Source: Vitellaria paradoxa (Eukaryota > Streptophyta > Magnoliopsida > Ericales > Sapotaceae). Taken from it: DNA of 64,000 bases. The stretch covers positions 21,127,894-21,191,893 of the forward strand of contig CM034240.1 in NCBI GenBank assembly GCA_019916065.1. The letters run 5' to 3'. Positions 34,335 to 46,964 of the stretch are shown piece after piece; positions within the stretch are counted from its first letter, which is position 1; every line of letters begins with the position of its first letter. A model generated the notes under the pieces. It was not told the DNA's origin. It searched no databases and saw only the letters and a program-made list of their open reading frames with translations. The translations under genes were made by a program, and so were the position numbers.

Positions 34335-34445
34335 GAAGTTCTTTTTTTTTTTTTGTTTATAAAAATAAGAGGAAAAATTCGAATTCAAGTCATCGGGAAG
34401 AAGAGTCTTTTAACCATTGAGTCATAGGTCATGCTCAATTATGAT
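34335..34445 (-). mobile_element. Possible decayed tRNA-type SINE
   Basis: On the minus strand, a TATGACTCAATGG block (weak A-box likeness) is followed about 35 bases later by GACTTGAATTCGAA (weak B-box likeness). The sequence then ends in an A-rich tail. No target duplication is found, so this is a suggestion only. Confidence 0.3.
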
Positions 34446-34716
34446 GATGTTTAGATGAACAAGTACAATGAATATATTTGTCTACATTATATCATTACAA
34501 CATTTTCATACATATATATATATATATATATATTTATATGTATGTATTAGTGATTAATTTATGCGATGCACGAATTTATTATATTATATAATTAAATTAG
34601 TTATGTTACAATATGTTATATTTGATGAGTTGTAAAAATAAATTTAAAAGTAATAAATATTACTGTTTATGACAATTAATTAAGTAAATAGTACACGTGA
34701 AATAAGTTAAAGTATT

Positions 34717-35225
34717 TGTTGTTACGAAAACCCTGAATCACCTTCTGGCAACACCCCTGCAAATAATAGCAAACACGAACACAAGAAAAACACACAATAG
34801 AAGAACACAAGATTTACGTGGTTAGGCAATTTGCCTACGTCCACGGGCACTCAGAGAAGAAAATCCACTATGTGAATAATATTACAATTACACAATATTT
34901 CCTCTCACCCAATACCCCAATACACCACACAAAGCAATTCCCCAAGTAAAACTACAACTCTCACCTCAAAAGAGGAATATAACTAGAGTACAAGCTTGCT
35001 ACCCAAAGCTTTGACTGGTGTGGCTTTTCCAAAAAGAAGGACCCTCTATTTATAACCTCACAAGGCCCCCTCTGCCTTTATGAGAAAACCGATGTGGGAC
35101 AGGATTTACAACCTCACAAGACTTCTGCCTTTATGAGAAATCCAATGTGGGATAGGATTTATAACCTCACAAGACTTCTGCCTTTATGAGAAAACCAATG
35201 TGAGATAGGAGCCAACAAATTAACA
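34717..35225 (-). repeat. Copia 3' LTR
   Basis: 509 bases, starting TGTTG and ending TAACA on the plus strand. It carries three direct repeats of a promoter-like cassette with a 53-bp period. It points leftward, toward the ASPG1-like gene whose ATG lies about 755 bases downstream. Confidence 0.95.
35046..35206 (-). promoter_or_regulatory. Triple USE/TATA cassette in the 3' LTR
   Basis: On the minus strand, three USE-like boxes lie 53 bases apart: ATCTCACATTG (35196-35206), ATCCCACATTG (35143-35153) and GTCCCACATCG (35090-35100). The last is a perfect snRNA USE, followed after 35 bases by TATAAATAG (35046-35054). The first two have weaker TATA-like sequence (TATAAATCC, TGTAAATCC) after about 32 bases. 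The inter-box sequence contains TTTCTCATAAAGGCAG and CTTGTGAGG. It probably forms the LTR core promoter. Confidence 0.6.
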
Positions 35226-35236
35226 ATCTCCACCTT
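35226..35236 (-). promoter_or_regulatory. Copia polypurine tract
   Basis: AAGGTGGAGAT on the minus strand, directly abutting the 3' LTR. It is the expected primer for plus-strand DNA synthesis. Confidence 0.85.
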
Positions 35237-35312
35237 GGCGACTGCTCACCCCTTAGGAAACTGAATACTGGTAACTCCACCGCGAACCCCATAAGCTGGG
35301 GTCGTCTCTCAT

Positions 35313-38300
35313 CTAGCAACTGGAGACATGAATCAAGTTCAAACAATGTTTGAACTTATCTACTGTGAGGGACTTCGTCAACATGTCTGCAGCGTTGTCA
35401 GAAGTGTGAACTTTCTCTAGCACTAGTTAACCTGAAGACACCAACTCCCGAATCTTGTGGAACCTCACATCTATGTGTTTGGTTCTTGCATGATACACCT
35501 GGTTCTTCGCCAAATGAATGGCACTCTGACTGTCACAGTAAATCTCAACTCCACTTTGCTGTAGACCCAACTCCTTAACTAGTCCAGCATCCCATAATGC
35601 TTCCTTGGCAGCCTCGGCCACTGCCATGTATTCTGCTTCAGTCGTAGAAAGAGCAACAAGAGACTGAACCACGGACCTCCAACAAATAGGCCCTCCTGCC
35701 AGAGTGAAGACATACCCAGTAGTCGACCTCCTGTTATCCAAGTCCCCTGCATAGTCTGCATCCACATATCCTACAACTGAAAGCTCTTCTTGTTGTCTGC
35801 TGAACATGATGCCATACCTCGTGGTACCCCGCAAGTATCTGAAGATCCACTTGACTGCACTCCAATGCTGTCTCCCTGGATTAGCCATAAACTTGCTCAC
35901 CACACTAACCGCATGTGCCAAATCTAGTCTGGTACAAACCATCGCATACATAAGACATCCAACTGCACTGGCATATGGAACTGACTCCATGTCCCTGATC
36001 TCATCTTCGGACTTCGGGCACTGATTTGCAGACAGTCTAAAATGACCCGCCAAAGTTGTGCTCACCGGTTTTGCTTTATCCATGCTAAACCTCTTTAATA
36101 CCTTCTCCACATAAGCTTTCTGAGATAACCACAATCTCCCTGAGCTTCTGTCCCTATGAATCTCCATTCCAAGAATCTTCTCGGCTGCGCCCAAATCCTT
36201 CATTTCAAATTCATTGCTCAACAAGGCCTTCAACTTGTTGACTTCAAGGATACTCTTTGCAGAAATCAACATATCATCCACATACAATAGGAGATATATG
36301 AAAGAACCATCATCAAGGCGTTTCACATAAATGCAACAATCATACTCACATCACACGTAGCCAATTCTGATCATGAAAGAGTCAAACTTCTTGTACCACT
36401 GCCGTGGAGACTGCTTTAACCCATAAAGTGTCTTCGTCAGTTTGCAGACTAACTGCTCCTTCCCGGGCTGTGAAAACCCCTCCGGCTGCTCCATGTAAAG
36501 ATCTTCTTCAATGTCACCACGAAGAAACGCCGTCTTTACGTCCATCTGTTCCAACTCCATGTCAAAATGAGCTACCAAGGCCAGCATCACCCTGATAGAA
36601 GTGTGTCTAACCACTGGGAAAAAAATCTCATCATAGTCAATTCCTTTCCTTTGTGAGTAACCTTTCGCTACCAAGCGAGCCTTGAATCTTTCACATTTCT
36701 TTTCTGACGCAGCTTCCTTGCGTTTGTACACCCATTTGCATCCTATCGCCCGCTTTCCCTCTGGAAGCTCCACCAACTCCCATGTCTTGTTCTTATGCAG
36801 AGACTCTATCTCCTCCACCATACCTTGCATCCATTTGCTCTTCTCCTGACTGCTGATAGACTCCTGAAAAGTAACTGGATCCCCACTACTGGTAACAAGT
36901 GCATAAGAAACTAAATCTTCAAAACCATACCTAGTCGGTGGTTTGATAATGCGTTTGGTCCGCCCTGAAGCTAAACTCTGGTGCTGTTGCTCCTTTGAAC
37001 TGGAAGCTTGCTCTTCCAAACTAGGAGCCTCTAAACTCTGAGTAGAGATGTCTTTAGCCTGATTCTCTACCTCCACCTGCACCACTTGCTTGCTGAAATC
37101 TTTGCATTTTAGCTTCTGCTCCTCTTGTAACTGAGTACTCTTTAACATGGACTTTTCATCAAATACCACGTCTCTGCTGATCACCACTTTGTTTGCCTTA
37201 GGATCCCAGAGTTTATACCCCTTGACCCCTTTCTCATACCCGAGAAAGATACACTGTCGCGACTTTGGGTCAAGCTTGGACCGCTCATCACTAGAAACAT
37301 GCATATATGCAGGACAACCGAAGACTCTCAACCCAGAGTAGTCAACCTCCTTCCCTGTCCACACTTCCTCTGCAACCTTCCCTTCTAGTGTTACCCTTGG
37401 TGATCTATTGATTAAGAAACAAGCCATACTAACTGCATCTGCCCAGAAGTTCTTTGTAAGCCCAGCATTCAACCTGAGACATCTTGCTCTCTCAGCAATT
37501 GTTCGGTTCATCCTTTCCGCTACACCATTCTGCTGCGGTGTCTTACATACTGTGAAGTGTCTCTTTATTCCTTGTTGCTCACAAAATTGCATGAACTTCT
37601 TCTCCTTGTACTCAGTGCCGTTATCTGTCCTCAAACACTTTATCTTCCTCCCAGTTTGGTTCTCCACTTCAGCTTTCCACACTTTGAACTTGGCAAACAC
37701 GTCTGACTTGTGCTGCATGAAGTAAACCCAAACTTTCTTGGAGAAGTCATCAATAAACGTGACGAAATACTGATGTCCCTGCCGTGATGCAACTATCACT
37801 GGCCCCCAAACATCTGAATGGACATAATCAAGAATGCCTTCTGTCTTGTGCGTAGCTGTCTTGAATTGCACCTTGGTCTGCTTTCCAAGAACACAATACT
37901 TGCAAAAATCAAGCTTACAAGTCTTTATCCCTTTGAGCAAATTTCGCCTGTGTAGCTCTAACATGTCACGTTCCCCCATGTGCCCTAACCGCATATGCCA
38001 CAAGACTGTGCTATCAGAATCAGACTCTGCTGCGGCAACTCCACCTGCAACTGTACTCCCTAATAGTCTATAGATATTCCTAGAAACTTTTTGCCCTTTC
38101 ATCACCACCATCACCCCTTTTGAAACTTTCATTGCTCCGCCCTCAGATTTAAAACTGAATCCGTTTGAATCTAAGGCACCCAATGAAATAAGATTCTTCC
38201 TAAGATCAAGAATATTTCTTACATCACATAAGGTTCGTACCACACCATCAAACATACGGATTTTGATATTTCCAATCCCAAAAACTTTGCATGAAGCATC

Positions 38301-39275
38301 GTTACCCATTAGAATTGAACCATAATCCACTAACCTGTAGGTGTCGAACCACGCCCTGTTTGGCGTCATGTGAAAAGAACACGCCGAATCTAGTATCCAA
38401 GAATCCATGAGATGATCTGAACTTAATGAAACTGAAAGCATGTCGCCATCCTCCGAGTCATTCTCTACAACATTTGTAGACTTTGAACCATCTTTATTCT
38501 CGCCGCCCTTATCCTTACCCCACTCTGGGCAATCTCGCTTGTAGTGGCCCTTCTTGCCGCACTTGAAGCATTGAGGATTTTTCTTTTTTCTTGACTTGGA
38601 TCGAGAATTTTTATTCCCATTCGATTCCCTTTGTCTGCTCCTTCCTCTATCTTGCTTGTCCTTCACAACCAGACCCTCTCCTTGAGAATTCCCATCACTT
38701 TGCTTCCGCCTTTGTTGAAAATCTAACAAGGCTGTTGTGATTTCCTCATATACAAGAGTCTCTTTACCATAAGTAAGGGTTGTGATCAAGTTCTCAAACA
38801 CTGATGAATTTGGTAGTGAATGCAGTAACATGAGAGCCTTGTCTTCATCCTCGAACTTGACTTCTACCCTCTTCAAATCCCCAATGATTTGATTGAACGC
38901 GTTGATGTGCTGTTCCAGGTCTGAGCCCTCCTCCATCTTCAAGCGATATAGCTTTCGCTTAAGATAGAGCTTGTTCGTAAGAGACTTGGACATGTATCTC
39001 ACTTCGAGTTTCTTCCATACCTCTGCTGGCGAATTCTCCTCAATAACATACTGCATCACGTCATCATCCAGACACAATCTGATTGTAGCCACAGCCCTTT
39101 CCTGAAGTTCAAGCCAATCTGCTTCTTCCATCTTTTCAGGCTTCGTCTTCGCCAATGCTTTTGCCATTCCTTGTTGCACCAATAGATCCTTTAACCTTCT
39201 CTGCCATAATCCAAAATTCCCTGTTCCATTGAACTTGTTGACTTCGAACTTTGCAGACGAAGAGCTTCCTGACAT
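35313..39275 (-). pseudogene. Copia Gag-Pol polyprotein with two in-frame stops
   Basis: The likely start is the ATG at 39273-39275 (MSGSSSSAKFEVNKFNG), the family N-terminus; the frame extends further only through non-ATG codons in the leader. In order: Gag; zinc knuckle CFKCGKKGHYKRDC (about 38530-38570); protease with WILDSACS (about 38380-38400); integrase with an HHCC-type region and the D,D,E core (HSDVWGP, RTDNGTEY, QQNGVAERMNRT); RT with QMDVKTAFLRGD and YVDDMLI; RNase H with DADYAGD and TKHIDVRFHKIRE. TGA at 36351-36353 interrupts RT just before the YVDD region. TAA at 35427-35429 cuts off the last 37 codons, which stay in frame (EKVHTS, DMLTK) to a stop at 35313-35315. No frameshift is seen. 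Confidence 0.93.
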
Positions 39276-39421
39276 TATGCCTCGTTGAAGTGAATAGTAC
39301 CCACTAAGTAAGTTCCCAGGAAAGATTGGAGGGGTCACACTGGTCCCACTTAAAACCCAACCTCCTAGACAGAACTTCCTTAAACTCGTACGTATCCACA
39401 CCACAAACCAAGGCAACCTGA

Positions 39422-39433
39422 GCTCTGATACCA
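39422..39433 (-). promoter_or_regulatory. Copia primer-binding site
   Basis: TGGTATCAGAGC on the minus strand, two bases inside the 5' LTR. This is the standard plant copia site, complementary to the 3' end of initiator Met-tRNA, which primes minus-strand DNA synthesis. Confidence 0.93.
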
Positions 39434-39435
39434 AT

Positions 39436-39944
39436 TGTTGTTACGAAAACCCTGGATCACCTTCTGGCAACACCCCTGCAAATAATAGCAAACACGAACA
39501 CAAGAAAAACACACAATAGAAGAACACAAGATTTACGTGGTTCGGCAATTTGCCTACGTCCACGGGCACTCAGAGAAGAAAATCCATTATGTGAATAATA
39601 TTACAATCACACAATATTTCCTCTCACCCAATACCCCAATACACCCCACAAAGCAATTCCCCAAGCAAAACTATAACTCTCACCTCAAAAGAGGAATATA
39701 ACTAGAGTACAAGCTTGCTACCCAAAGCTTTGATTGGTGTGGCTTTTCTAAAAAGAAGGACCCTCTATTTATAACCTCACAAGGCCCCCTCTGCCTTTAT
39801 GAGAAAACCGATGTGGGACAGAATTTACAACCTCACAAGACTTCTACCTTTATGAGAAATCCAATGTGGGATAGGATTTATAACCTCACAAGACTTCTGC
39901 CTTTATGAGAAAACCAATGTGAGATAGGAGCCAACAAATTAACA
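39436..39944 (-). repeat. Copia 5' LTR
   Basis: 509 bases, the same length as the other LTR, with 11 single-base differences and no gaps by eye. It would drive the element's own transcript. The predicted TATA box (TATAAATAG on the minus strand) is at 39765-39773. Confidence 0.95.
39765..39925 (-). promoter_or_regulatory. Triple USE/TATA cassette in the 5' LTR
   Basis: This is the same arrangement as in the 3' LTR. The perfect USE is at 39809-39819 and TATAAATAG at 39765-39773, both on the minus strand. Two degenerate repeats lie upstream at a 53-bp period. Confidence 0.6.
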
Positions 39945-42900
39945 GTATTGATCAAATTCATGTATGGTTAAATAAAAAAATAGAGAATTAAACAAATGAA
40001 TTATTGTTAATCATTGGCTCAATTGAATGATAATAAAAACATTAATTAAATAATTAAAAATATTATAATTTTGTTAAATAGAACTACAAACCGCAATAGG
40101 AACCAAAACACTGTCACTTTCTAGTTCTTCAAGAACTCCTTAAATTCGCTTTGAGAACCGATCCAAATATTTGGCAGCATCTAAATTTCTTGAAAAATAA
40201 ATTTAATTCTCATACAATTTGATAATTAAGAGGAAGCAAAAAATATATAATTTACTTTAAAAAATAAATAAAATTCTTGATTTTAATCACGATTTACTAT
40301 CAAAGTAATTCATTATTCCCAAACAAATTGTTCGCGTAAGTTTAAATTCTGGCTCCATCAACGATTGTCCTAAAATGCATTCTTTAAGTTTGCCTGTGGT
40401 GCATGTGGTATGCCCAACTTATATCGTTATACTTTTGTGTGATTTAAAAATCAAACACACGATATAGGAGAATATAAATCAATATAAAATTTAAATAGGA
40501 TAATGATTAGAATTTAAATAATATTGTATTAAACAAGTATAAATTAAGATAATAAATGTCGAATTTAAATAGAGTTCAAATATTTTTTGAGATAATTTTA
40601 AATTTATTTATTTTATTTTTATTTTATCTTAGTTATCAAAGTAAAATGAGGTAGGATAATGATAATATTAGAATTGCATTGTAATTTTAAATTTATATAA
40701 TAGAATAAATATAAGAAACATATATAAATTTAAACTTTTATAAGGACTTGTCTAAAAAGACGTGATCTGATTTTAGTATCTTTTATAATAGTTTATTAGA
40801 ATATATAAAAGCAATAAAAGTAAGAAGTTATATGATTAATAAAAGTGTAACTTAAATAGAAATAATAATATCAAGTGATATTTATGAAAATATAAATTGA
40901 AATAAAATTGTGATAAATGGTATTACATACAATCACACTTCCTTTCATATTACATAATTATAAATTAAGATATGAATTTATTTTTTATTTTATTTGATAA
41001 TATTCTTAGAATGTAAATATTTTAAAGATAACAAAAAAACATATTGATATTATACAAATCAGGGGAAGTACCGAAACAAATTATGATAAACATTGTATTA
41101 AATTATAATTAGAATAAAGGATAAAATTTTGATTAAATAATTATATATTTCTTAATTTTATAATTTTTCATATGAAATTTAATAGTTTTATATTTTAATG
41201 ACCCAAATTTAATTTAATTTATATTTTATTATTCAATAAATTTTAGTTCATTATTTGAATTTAATAATTTATTTTATTTAATTTTGGATTGTATTTAAAA
41301 TGTTAATTTTTAGTAAACTTTAAGAGAATTTTAAAATTTTAAGAAAAATATGTAATTTTCTTAAACTCATAGGGAAGCGCGTGTAATTAATTAAATTTAT
41401 TAGAGTTGCCCTATTACTTGAGCAGCTATATATATAGTGCTATATACCTTCATTTACGGCATGAGGGGAGATATGATAAGAAAAGAATAAAAAAGAAAAA
41501 TTTTCAAAATTTAACTCTTATTTGTAAATTATTTTGGAAAAGAAAAGAAAAGAAATAGGAAGAAAATTGAGTGGTTATTTTTTTAAATTTTCATCCTCTT
41601 AAAAGTGAAAAAAAGTAAAGAGAAGAGAAAAGTTGTGCTCACATCATATACGTAGAAATTTGTCTGAGATCATATTTATGAACAAGTGCATATATACAAT
41701 CAAGGAAATATAGCAAATAAAATTGAAAAAAAATTAAAATGGGTAATTATATAATAAACTTTCAAGGGCCATCACAAAATCTTTTCTTTTTTTTTTTTTT
41801 CTTGCTAAAAATATAACAAATTTGTAGAGTTTAGTAATAACCATGCAAAAGCAAATCACGCTCCACTTTTTGCTCTCACCCCCTTTTGACCGTGCATTGA
41901 AATTTTGGTAGCCAATTCAAAAAGATTACCAAGGCTACAAGTTTTTTTTTTTTTCCTTTTTTAATTTAGTGTTATATAATTAAAATATTTTTTAATTGGA
42001 ATGATACACACAATAACGTTTCTCTATTGTAAGTAATCATTTCAAATAAAACATTTACAAAAATATTCTTGCATAATTTTTGGAGAAATATTAAAAAATA
42101 TATTTCACGCAAAATTACAATTTGCACTGTGAGTTTTTGGTAAAATATTAATTTCACTTCAAGACTTACAGTTTTTTAATTGATACAGTTAAGAATCTGA
42201 ATTTTTAATTTATTCTAATGTTAATGCTCCTTAAGCTTCTACTAAAAAATTTTCTGTTAAATGTTATTTTTGAATAAATTACATATTACATCTCTGAGCT
42301 CGTTTTAGGAGTTGGGTTCTCTTTTTTTTTTTTTTTTGGGTAACAATTAAGAGCTTCAATGACTATTTTGCCCTTGAAACTCATTGTTAATTATCTAACT
42401 TTTAGGGGTAAAATGGTTAGTGAAACCCTTAAAAAAAAAAAAAACAAAATGTTTAAACCCTCAATTGATACAAAAAGAAATTTGGATGTTGAACTGATAT
42501 TTCAGGCAAAGTTTAAGGGTACAAAGTATAAGTTATTCGCTATTTTTTATGAAATAACAAATTAACAATTGGTCATTTAACCAAAAAAAAAAAATTGATT
42601 ACGGAATATTGACATTACAATAAACTAAAATCTTAAAATTTTAATTGAACAATTGAAAGATGGAAATTTAAAATTAACTTTGATAAAAATAAAAAATAAA
42701 AACACGTAAAAGTGTAAATTATAATATACCAAAACATTTCCTTTTATTATTATTATAATTATTATTATTATATTCATAAGCACTTGAAGATTTTAATCAC
42801 ATATTTCACATAAAACAAATAGGAAAAATTGTGTTGATTAAATTTGACTAAATATAAATTGTAATTCACCCCAAATCATATTAAAAACAATGAGAAAAAT

Positions 42901-43229
42901 TTTAGATATGTTTATGAAGCAAGGAGAAACTATTTTTTCAAATGTAAATTTATATTGAAGTCAAGAAAATTTTACAAGTTTGTTAGACTTTATACATATA
43001 TACCAATGCATACATATATGTGTGTATTTTTGCATATATAAGGTAATCCTAGGCATTAAAAGAGCATAAAAATTATAAATAATTACAAACAAGTAAAATG
43101 AAAGTCATGATAATAAACAATTTGAGAAAAATATAAGAGTAAATCAGCAAGTTGAATTCTGATTGGTTAAGCTTTATCACATGCAAGAGAGCAAAGATAT
43201 CATTAGTATCGACGTCGATATTCAGAAGA

Positions 43230-43382
43230 ATGTATCATGGCGGGCCACCACCACCCTCCGCCATGCAAAAATTAGGTACAACTATTCCAATTATTGCTAT
43301 GGCTATAGTTATAATACACATCTTTATGACAATATTTTCGTTGTTTTCACTTGCAAAATGCATAATCTCTTCAAAAATATAA
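43230..43382 (+). CDS. Small unassigned frame: proline-rich head plus one membrane segment, 50 aa
   Basis: I do not recognise this product, and it may not be a gene. From the ATG at 43230 it reads MYHGGPPPPSAMQ, then a hydrophobic stretch, IIAMAIVIIHIFMTIFSLFS, which would make one membrane helix. It ends with a short basic tail. A TATA-like CATATATAAGG lies about 195 bases upstream, near 43034-43044. The same frame is open further upstream to 43152. Overlapping frames here are equally long, so chance is a serious alternative. No intron, homologue or polyadenylation signal is established. Confidence 0.2.
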   Translation: MYHGGPPPPSAMQKLGTTIPIIAMAIVIIHIFMTIFSLFSLAKCIISSKI

Positions 43383-43406
43383 ATGATACTACTCTCCATA
43401 AATTTT

Positions 43407-43745
43407 ACAATTATAAAAGATAAGAGGTCAGAGAAAATGGAAGAGGAGTTAGAGATAAAGGATATATTTAGATTTGTCTCACATGATGGAGGTAAAGTAG
43501 TAAAAAAACAATTACAATTATTTAACCTTTAATACTCTCTATCAGTGTTATAATTATGGAAAATAGAAGGTTAGAGAAGATGGAAGAGGGGGTTAGAGAA
43601 AAAATAATTTTACCATGTTTTAGCCTTTAATACTTTCCATGAATGTAACAATCATGGAAGATGGGAGGTCAGGGGAGATGGAAGAGGGGATTATGAAAAA
43701 ATGATATATTTTAGTTTGTCTTACAAGATGAGGGTAAAATAATAA
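43407..43745. repeat. Local diverged repeat, three GGAAGAGG-type units
   Basis: A motif of about 50 bases (AGAGAAGATGGAAGAGG-like core) occurs three times, near 43407, 43550 and 43647. The material between the copies is partly shared (TTTAATACT, TTTGTCT). The spacings of about 143 and 97 bases differ, so part of one unit was deleted. No coding. Confidence 0.65.
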
Positions 43746-44199
43746 AAAAATTATAATTATTCAAATTTTTTTTTTCTTATAATAGTGTAGTATAGATAAT
43801 TTGTTTTTCAACTATGGTACTTCACATGTCTACAGGCTGTCTAATTTCTGTACTTTATCGTGTAATGGTTGTTTGATTAACCGTTTAGATGGGTGCACCA
43901 CGTGGACATTTAGCTTGTAATTTTTCTTTAAAAAAAAAAAAAAAAAAAGAATGTTAAAGGGAGACGTACATTTCATAGATGTCTAACAATTTAAAAAGGG
44001 GAAAAAAAGAGAGAAAAAGATAGTACTAATTATATTCTAAGTAAAATAATGTTTTCCTTAAAATATATATATAAAAAAAACATAAGTGGCCTCAAATAAT
44101 AATAATAAAAATTACAAAGTTACCATTTTAAAATAACACTTGCCAACTTATCGTATACTCTTAAGTATTGCCTTCAGGCTTGTGTTCAACCCAAAGGTG

Positions 44200-45030
44200 A
44201 ACAATGTATTAATGGACTAATAGAATATGTAAATGAAAATTTAGACAAAATTAAGTCAAAGTCAAGAAGTTCAGGTGATGATCATGTCAAATATAATAAA
44301 AAATTATTCGAGAATGTGAAAAATCCTAAGATCACGACTGTAGTGTATATCAATAAAAAACTTATCAATCTGATCTACGAGAATAAGACCATACATTTGA
44401 GATCTCTCTGATTTGATCTCAACAAAATAGTGTTCTGAATTTTTGAAGATTTTGATTCAACTACTACTTGATCTCAATCTTTAACCTTCTATTGTATTCC
44501 AAAAAAACTATCTTCTCTCACAAGATTATATGATCTCTGGTTGCCTCTAGGGTTTTTCTCTGAGACTAGAAAAAATTTTCACTCAAGAAAACGTAACCCT
44601 AACTGCCAATAGAGAGAGTATTTATAAGGTTACAGAAAGGACCAATAAAAAAAAAGCTTTCTATGTAATTAAATCTCCTAATCCTACCTGGATTAAGATT
44701 TAATTACATAAATTATAATTCATTTCACTAAAGAATTATAATTGTACTCTTAATCATATTCGAAATAATATTTTCGAACTTTAATATTAAATACTTATTA
44801 TCTCCCCACGTTAAGATTACAGATATCCACTAATTAAATTTAATTATTGATAATTTAATTTAATTGGCTTTTTATTTTCCTTGAGACCCTTTTACTTAAC
44901 TTATTTAATGTATCTGATTCAAAATTCACTTGCAAGATTTGATGCAGTCAAAATTTGTAAGCTTCCTCAAGAGGATATCATCAATCTAATTAATTAGGAC
45001 ATCGATTCCTTCAACTATTAATGTTCACCA
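44200..45030 (-). mobile_element. LTR-like promoter fragment
   Basis: On the minus strand, CTTATAAATACTCTCTCTAT (about 44614-44633) looks like a TATA box. It is followed by a leader resembling copia R/U5 sequence. GGTGAACA near 44199 and TGTTCACC near 45023 are inverted, which could mark LTR ends, but no target duplication matches. The element class is not established. Confidence 0.3.
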
Positions 45031-46964
45031 TATATACAATGTCATTGCCCAATTTACTGAGTTTGTTGACTTGTGCATAAAATCTCACTTTTTGTGTAAT
45101 CAAAGCAGCAGTCACAACATACACGTGTTTAAAAATAGAATCCAAATTAAGAGTATAAGTAATCATAATAAACATGATGTATAAATTATTTTATAAAGTC
45201 AGTATAAAACAATTACTTCAACTGGGTCCAGTTCAATATACGCAAAATGTACCAGTATAAATAGTTGGAACTAAATCATTTCTCGTAGTCAAGACAGACC
45301 TACTAAAAATGTGTGCGACAGTTCTACTGATATTGTGTCCAGTTCCATTTAAAACTATGAACAATAAATTTGTATTCTAAAAGAACCCATGATCTAATTT
45401 TCTGTGTGTAAGTCGCACTTTACACCCTAGATCAAATACTCTTTGTGAATATTAGACACATACACAAATATAATAAATGACATTCATTACTCAAAAAAAG
45501 AATTCTCATTAAAATAAAATAGAAATACCAATAATATAAAGCATGTTCTTTAGTCTATATCTCTATCAATAACAATTCTGATGTTTGCTAAGGTTATTAC
45601 TTTTACATCCTTATGACTAACAAAAATTAGTAAAATAATAGTTCATAATTATTACAGTCATCCAAATGAAAAATATAATACAGTCATCCATATCAAAAAT
45701 AAAATAAAATAATAATACATCACAAGTCAGGTCCAGAATATCCACATGATAGACATTATTAAATAGTGAAATACCTAAGTTTCGACATAGCACCAGCTTC
45801 ACCTAAAAAATTATAAGAGGAGGGGTGAGCTACTAAACTCAGTAATCAAAACCTTTATGTACCTAAATATTGTGTACATAATAACATAATCATGACAAAT
45901 AACAATTTCATGCAAATATAGCCATTCATATGAAGGTTTAACTAATTTATAGAAAATGTTTGCAACTTAACAAAGATAATCAACATATGTACACATGTAT
46001 CATCCTAAATACATCCTAACTATCACTATCCCCATCTTTTGAGAACTAGTGCTTTGCAATATAATCGATGAGTACACCACACTGAAATTAATGACTTTTA
46101 GTACAACCCAGTGCACTAAGCATCCACAATACCCAAAATATAAACTGCCGTGATTAGTATAAATGGATAGTCAAGTCATACAAGATTTCTTCCAATCACT
46201 TCCGTCATAATAATTAAAAAAAAAAGTTTCCATCTCCATACATGTTCAAAACAATCATATTGTGCCCATTACCATGACATAGTAACACGATTTTAGGTTG
46301 AGAAGAAACTATATTATGATTTTGCAGTTTTATCAACAATATTTTTATAATTATTTTTTTTGGGACAGCATTTAGACTATTTATTTTGTTTTTAATAGCA
46401 AGGCAAAAAAAAAAAAAGTTTGAAATGTCATACAACTTTAGGAAATTAAATAAAGATTTAAATTTGAAAAATAAATTAATGATTAAGGAATTTAAAAATA
46501 ATACTTTAAGGAGCCAATTATATTGTGACATATGTAATTTTATATTAATTCAAACATGCAAGAAAATTAAATTAAAAATTTGGAGCTTAACGACAACTTG
46601 ACCAATTGTTGTAATACATATACATATCCAGATTACAGAAACAGAAGGAGAGCTAAGCCTATTCAATAATATACTAGCCAACAATAGAAACAGATAGAGA
46701 GGTAAAGCCCATTTAACAACAAGTACCCTCACATTGCGATTATGGGTAGCGTTGTAGAAATTATTTTAAATTACAATCATATAGAATAAATTTTTGAGAA
46801 CCAAAGAGTCCAAGGAAAAGATTTGATGATTGAAGGATGATTTTAAAAATTATAGAATTACAAAATTATGAACCAAATCATTATTTATCTTTTTTTTTTT
46901 CCTATGAAGAAATAATAGAAATTTATCTCAAATGATGATAAAATGTATTAAGATATATATAAGA

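Larger units (their letters stand above)
34717..39944 (-). mobile_element. Tnt1/Tork-type Ty1-copia LTR retrotransposon, 5228 bp, nearly intact
   Basis: Two 509-bp LTRs (TGTTG...TAACA) bound one long polyprotein frame on the minus strand. GTATT is duplicated at 34712-34716 and 39945-39949. The primer-binding site TGGTATCAGAGC (minus strand, 39422-39433) is complementary to initiator Met-tRNA. A purine tract, AAGGTGGAGAT (35226-35236), precedes the 3' LTR. Gag, protease, integrase, RT and RNase H follow in copia order. The LTRs differ at 11 positions by eye count with no indel, so the insertion is fairly recent. Two in-frame stops make this copy non-autonomous. Confidence 0.96.
39950..46964. 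other. Gene-poor AT-rich stretch
   Basis: No convincing host gene. It is mostly AT-rich sequence with A and T tracts. Local items are listed separately: a small unassigned frame (43230-43382), a diverged local repeat (43407-43745) and an LTR-like fragment on the minus strand (44200-45030). The block at about 45600-46200 has the mixed, LTR-like composition also seen around 9000-9600, but no ends were found. Confidence 0.5.

Noticed and set aside
39276..39434. N-terminal extension of the copia polyprotein into the leader
   Set aside because: The extension would start at a TTG inside the primer-binding site. The family N-terminus MSGSSSS begins at the ATG at 39275.
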